A DNA stretch of 64,000 bases from contig OZ026553.1 of assembly GCA_964020155.1 (NCBI GenBank), forward strand, positions 2,401,979 through 2,465,978, read 5' to 3'. Below are positions 60,001 through 64,000 of this stretch, in pieces (position 1 is the first letter of the stretch; every line of letters starts with the position of its first letter). The notes beneath the pieces are model-generated. The model worked only from the letters and a program-made list of their open reading frames with translations. It was not told the DNA's origin and did not search any database. Made by a program: the position numbers and the translations under genes. Source of the stretch: Chondrilla cf. caribensis. Taxonomy: Eukaryota > Porifera > Demospongiae > Chondrillida > Chondrillidae.

Positions 60001-61720
60001 CTACCAGACATAGCTGGGGACCTAAACCAACTTATGAGACAATTCCCATTTCCATACCTAACCCGTAACCCAAGCTACATTTGAAAGCGCTTAGTATTTT
60101 TTCAATGTATGGGATAATATAGGAGATATAACGTTAAGCACCTTTTCGAATCGCTCATGGGAAAGCGAGCGTGTCAACGTGATATTTCTACCAGACATAG
60201 CTGGGGACCTAAACTAACTTATCAGACAATTCCCGTTTCTGTACCTAACCCGTAACCCAAGTTACACTCGAAAGTGCTTAGTATTTTTTCAACGTATGGG
60301 ATAGTATAGGAGATAAAACGTTAAGCACATTTTGAATAGTTCATGGGAAAGTGGGCGTGTCAATTTGATATTTTACCAGACGTAGCTGGGGACCTAAACT
60401 AACTTATCAGACAATTCCCATTTCTGTACCTAACCCGTAACCCAAGCTACATTCGAAAGTGCTTAGTATTTTTCAATGTACGGGATAGTATAGGAGATAT
60501 AACGTTAAGCTCCTTTTTGAATAGCTCATGGGAAAGTGAGCATGTCAATGTGATATTTCTACCAGACGTAGCTGGGGACCTAAACTAACTTATCAGACAA
60601 TTCTCATTTCTGTACCTAACCCGTAACCCAAGCTACATTCGAAAGCGCTTAGTATTTTTTCAATGTATGGGATAGTATAGGAGATATAACGTTAAGCACC
60701 TTTTTTAATAGCTCATGAGATAGTGGGCATGTCATCCTGATACTTTTATCAGACCCTTCTGCGGGCTTGAACTAACTTACGAGACAATTCCCGTTTCTGT
60801 ACCTAACCCTTAACCCAAGCTACATTCGAAAGCGCTTAGTATTTTTTCAATGTATGGGATAGAATAGGAGATATAACGTTAAGCACCTTTTTAACAGCTC
60901 ATGGAAAAGTGGGCGTGTCAACATGATATTTTTACCAGACGTAGCTGGGGACCTAAACTAACTTATCAGACAATTACCATTTCTGTACCTAACCCTTAAC
61001 CCAAGCTACATTCGAAAGCACTTAGAATTTTTTCAATGTATGGGATAGTATAGGAGATATAATGTTAAGCACCTTTTTGAATAGCTCATGGGAAAGTGGG
61101 CGTGTCATCCTGATATTTTTATCAGACCTTTCTGCAAGCTTGAACTAACTTATGAGACAATTCCCGTTTCTGTACCTAACCCGTAACCCAAGCTACATTC
61201 GAAAGCGCTTGGTATTTTTTCAATGTATGTGATAGTATAGGAGATAAAACATTAAGCACCTTTTTGAATAGGTCATGGGAAAGTGGGCGTGTCAACGTGA
61301 TATTTTACCAGACGTAGCTGGGGACCTAAACTAACTTATCAGACAATTACCATTTCTGTACCTAACCCGTAACCCAAGCTACATTCGAAAGTGCTTAGTA
61401 TTTTTCAATGTATGGGATAGTATAGGAGATAAAACATTAAGCACCTTTTTGAATAGCTCATGGAAAAGTGGGCGTGTCAACGTGATATTTCCACCAGACG
61501 TAGCTGGGGACCTAAACTAACTTATCAGACAATTACCATTTCTGTACCTAACCCGTAACCCAAGCTACATTCGAATGTGCTTAGTATTTTTTCAATGTAT
61601 GGGATAGTATGGGAGATAAAACATTAAGCACCTTTCTGAATGGGAAAGTGAGTGTGCCAACGTGATATTTCTACCAGACGTAGCTGGGGACCTAAACTAA
61701 CTTATGAGACAATTCTCATT
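57041..61720. repeat. Leader plus 187-bp satellite array 2 (about 18-19 units)
   Basis: 57041-57200 matches the leader at 8765-8940. From about 58320 to 61720 lie 18-19 units of about 180-190 bp with the landmarks of array 1. Two unit types can be told apart: one with 'ctaccagacgtagctgggga', the other with 'ttatcagacctttctgcggg'. They are interspersed irregularly. Array 1 lacks most of the second type. Confidence 0.9.
57731..57861 (+). CDS. Candidate terminal exon of unknown gene
   Basis: After 'ccatttgaag' the plus strand reads (phase 1 in) 'GKSLQSDKEYTHDPRYDPH', 'FYYDVEDAMQKYRLEQPKP', GNSY and a stop at 57859-57861. The hydrophilic, Tyr/Asp-rich composition looks like a cytoplasmic tail. 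The stretch 57321-57533 just before has another open reading ('FILEYVSQVSSRPTLVTAH'), not clearly linked. I recognise no family; it could be the last exon of the IPT/G8 gene cut off by the inserted repeat DNA. Confidence 0.35.
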
Positions 61721-62174
61721 TCGATATATAGTTATTACTACCATTTTTAATAATAAATTGAGTTCCATGCATACACAATTATAAGCTGTTGACTGCATTA
61801 TGATTGGGAATCATGTTAAAAGTTCAATGTTTCTTAGTGTGGTGAAATACAACCTTATGATGAAAAATATACGTACATTGGCAAATACAAAATACTATAA
61901 TAAAAAAATCAATAAAGTTCGAGTCAATACATCTTTTTAATGATAAGATTGTGTATGAAGACATGCAGCAGTAGTTGCTGAATCAATTCTCTGTGTGGAA
62001 ACAATAATTTCAATTATAATTAGTATGATTTTGTATTTTAAAATGATATAATGTCTGATTATAGTCTTGATTATTTATCCCATTCGGATCTAGCTGGATC
62101 TGGATTTAACATAAGAATAATATAATTATTAATAATGTACATAATTATTGCATAATAATATTGTACATGTACGT

Positions 62175-62270
<96 letters not shown>
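62175..62270. repeat. (GT)n microsatellite
   Basis: About 94 bp of uninterrupted GT, followed by 'gcaaatgagaggctccaaga', as after the metallothionein intron array. Confidence 0.95.
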
Positions 62271-62412
62271 AAATGAGAGGCTCCAAGACCACTACGACCC
62301 TACAGACACCTATGACCCTATAATCATGAAGTATTTAATAATAACATAATATTAATCAATGCTATATAATACAACAAACAGCAGAAATGTGATTAAAGGC
62401 TATGAGGGTTCA

Positions 62413-62519
62413 GTCAGGTCATGTGTGTGTGTGTGCAATGGGAATATGTGAATATATGTGTGTGTGAGTGTGTTTGCATGTGTGTGTGTGTGTGTGCGTG
62501 TGTGTGTATGTGTGTGTGT

Positions 62520-62601
<82 letters not shown>

Positions 62602-62690
62602 GTGTGTGTGCGTGTGTGTGTGCGTGTGCGTGTGTGCGTGTGCGTGTGTGCGTGTGTGTGTGTGTGCATGTGTGTGTGTGCGTGCGTGGT
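62413..62690. repeat. Compound (GT)n microsatellite
   Basis: About 275 bp of GT with GCGT, GTAT and GCAT interruptions. Long Cys-Val or Thr-His frames here are by-products. Confidence 0.95.
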
Positions 62691-62940
62691 ACAGCACATG
62701 GACAAGGTGAGTAAACACACATGTACGTACAGTACCAATACCTCAGTGCAATACAATGACAGGTATGGTGGTACACACACAACATAGGTTAGTGTGCAAA
62801 TAACAGGACTGAACTGCTCCTCTCCAATCACTACACACTCACATATAACCAGACCATATACATTAGTAAGCAAACAGTGTACATTCCTTGGGCTCTAGAA
62901 TGTTGACCTGTTACTGTAGGTACTGTACATACGTATGTAC

Positions 62941-63119
62941 CTTGCGTGGTGCAGTCAGCAGCGGGGACATTTCTCCCCCATAGTCTGCCATGCCTCCCTC
63001 ATCATCACTCCACCCACCCCTGGACGGGACGGGATCTTGAAATGTGCAACTATCCATCAGTTGAGGAGAGCCACTGGCAACAGTCTGATGAGTGAGGGGA
63101 TGACCCTGTACTTCTTGTC
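62941..63119 (-). CDS. Acidic exon, possibly a condensin H2 linker
   Basis: Minus strand, 'ctcactcacag' to 'aag|gtacat', 179 nt, phase 1 in and 0 out. It reads 'HPLTHQTVASGSPQLMDS', 'GGWSDDEGGMADYGGEMSP', LLTAPRK. Good splice borders and an uninterrupted frame support a real exon. An acidic segment of this kind would fit the middle linker of NCAPH2, and the 33-bp array known from condensin copy 1 starts 360 bp away. The family assignment is inference from context. Confidence 0.45.
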
Positions 63120-63482
63120 CTGTGAGTGAGTTACATACGTAAACATGTATACACAGGTACACATGTACAGAAGAACCTCACTTCCTGACCACCACAGAGA
63201 CAGAATCACTATTTCCCATTCTGAGGATTCCCTCAACAGTATTATCCCATATGTAATGTTGGAACCACCATTTGGACCACCTCACAATGGAGACCACTTC
63301 ACCTAGCTAGTCCCACAGGTGGTCTCAATGGTGAGGTCCTACCAAACACACATGAAGATAGAAGTCCTTGGGAAGAACATGTCACCAGTAGCTACCTACA
63401 GTGGGTCCCACTCAGTCACACAACAAGGAGCATTTGGGATAATGGAGTATTATCGGATGAACCAATATGTTCTGATCAGTAT

Positions 63483-64000
63483 GGTGTACACCTTCCTAAC
63501 CACACAGGTACAGATACTGTACACCTTCCTAACCACACAGGCACAGATACTGTACACCTTCCTAACCACACAGGTCTGTAACAGATACTGTACACCTTCC
63601 TAACCACACAGGTCTGTAACAGATACTGTACACCTTCCTAACCACACAGGTCTGTAACAGATACTGTACACCTTCCTAACCACACAGGTACAGATACTAT
63701 ACACCTTCCTAACCACACAGGTACAGATACTGTACACCTTCCTAACCACACAGGTCTGTAACAGATACTGTACACCTTCCTAACCACACAGGTACAGATA
63801 CTATACACCTTCCTAACCACACAGGTACAGATACTATACACCTTCCTAACCACACAGGTACAGATACTGTACACCTTCCTAACCACACAGGTACAGATAC
63901 TATACACCTTCCTAACCACACAGGTACAGATACTGTACACCTGCCTAACCACACAGGTACAGATACTGTACACCTGCCTAACCACACAGGTACAGATACT
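63483..64000. repeat. 33/38-bp tandem array, about 15 units, runs off the window
   Basis: Units 'ctgtacaccttcctaaccac' plus 'acaggtacagata' (33 bp), with a longer variant 'acaggtctgtaacagata' (38 bp). Homologous to 15845-16090. It continues beyond base 64000. Confidence 0.95.

Noticed and set aside
58320..61720. tRNA- or SINE-derived origin for the 187-bp units
   Set aside because: I saw no A/B box pair or cloverleaf arms in the unit.
62400..62873. Thr-His or Cys-Val rich proteins
   Set aside because: Translation of GT/CA microsatellites.

Overview
The window is animal nuclear DNA. It is AT-rich and intron-rich, with GT-AG introns of 0.1-7 kb, many short TA-flanked transposons, GT microsatellites and several minisatellites. 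The gene set (a ROC-COR GTPase with a C-terminal CARD-like domain, a fibrocystin-L/PKHD1L1-like IPT-G8 protein carrying a phytocyanin-type copper fold, a multi-exon metallothionein and a condensin II subunit) fits an early-branching metazoan, most likely a sponge. The phylum is an inference; no ribosomal or mitochondrial marker is present.

Layout. 0.9-7.3 kb: broken exons of an IPT / cupredoxin / G8 protein (+). 7.6-10.6 kb: a pogo-like MITE, a GT repeat and a 187-bp satellite. 11.0-12.1 kb: metallothionein gene (+). 13.2-22.2 kb: C-terminal exons of condensin-2 subunit H2 (-), with a 69-unit 27-bp minisatellite filling one intron, plus MITEs and a 1.13-kb palindromic TA-flanked element. 22.2-45.0 kb: one ten-exon ROC-COR gene (+), 1150 codons, whose introns hold a complete Harbinger transposon (25.4-28.6 kb), several TA-flanked MITEs and a hAT-like fossil. 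45.5-47.7 kb: a second, partly deleted copy of the condensin gene (-) with its own 27-bp array. 47.8-48.1 kb: candidate head-to-head first exons (+). 50-57 kb: a second set of IPT/G8-family exons (+) leading into a complete two-exon phytocyanin-like domain. 57-61.7 kb: the same composite repeat and 187-bp satellite as at 8.8-10.6 kb. 62-64 kb: GT arrays, one acidic exon (-) and a 33-bp array that also occurs inside the first condensin copy.

The main theme is segmental duplication. Condensin exons, cupredoxin exons, the satellite with its leader and the GT-linked repeat each occur two or three times, often joined at abrupt breakpoints. The best supported functional gene is the ROC-COR-CARD gene: every splice phase agrees across ten exons. 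The most unusual protein architecture is the cupredoxin in an IPT/G8 protein, together with a 39-bp minisatellite expanded in frame inside a G8 domain exon.
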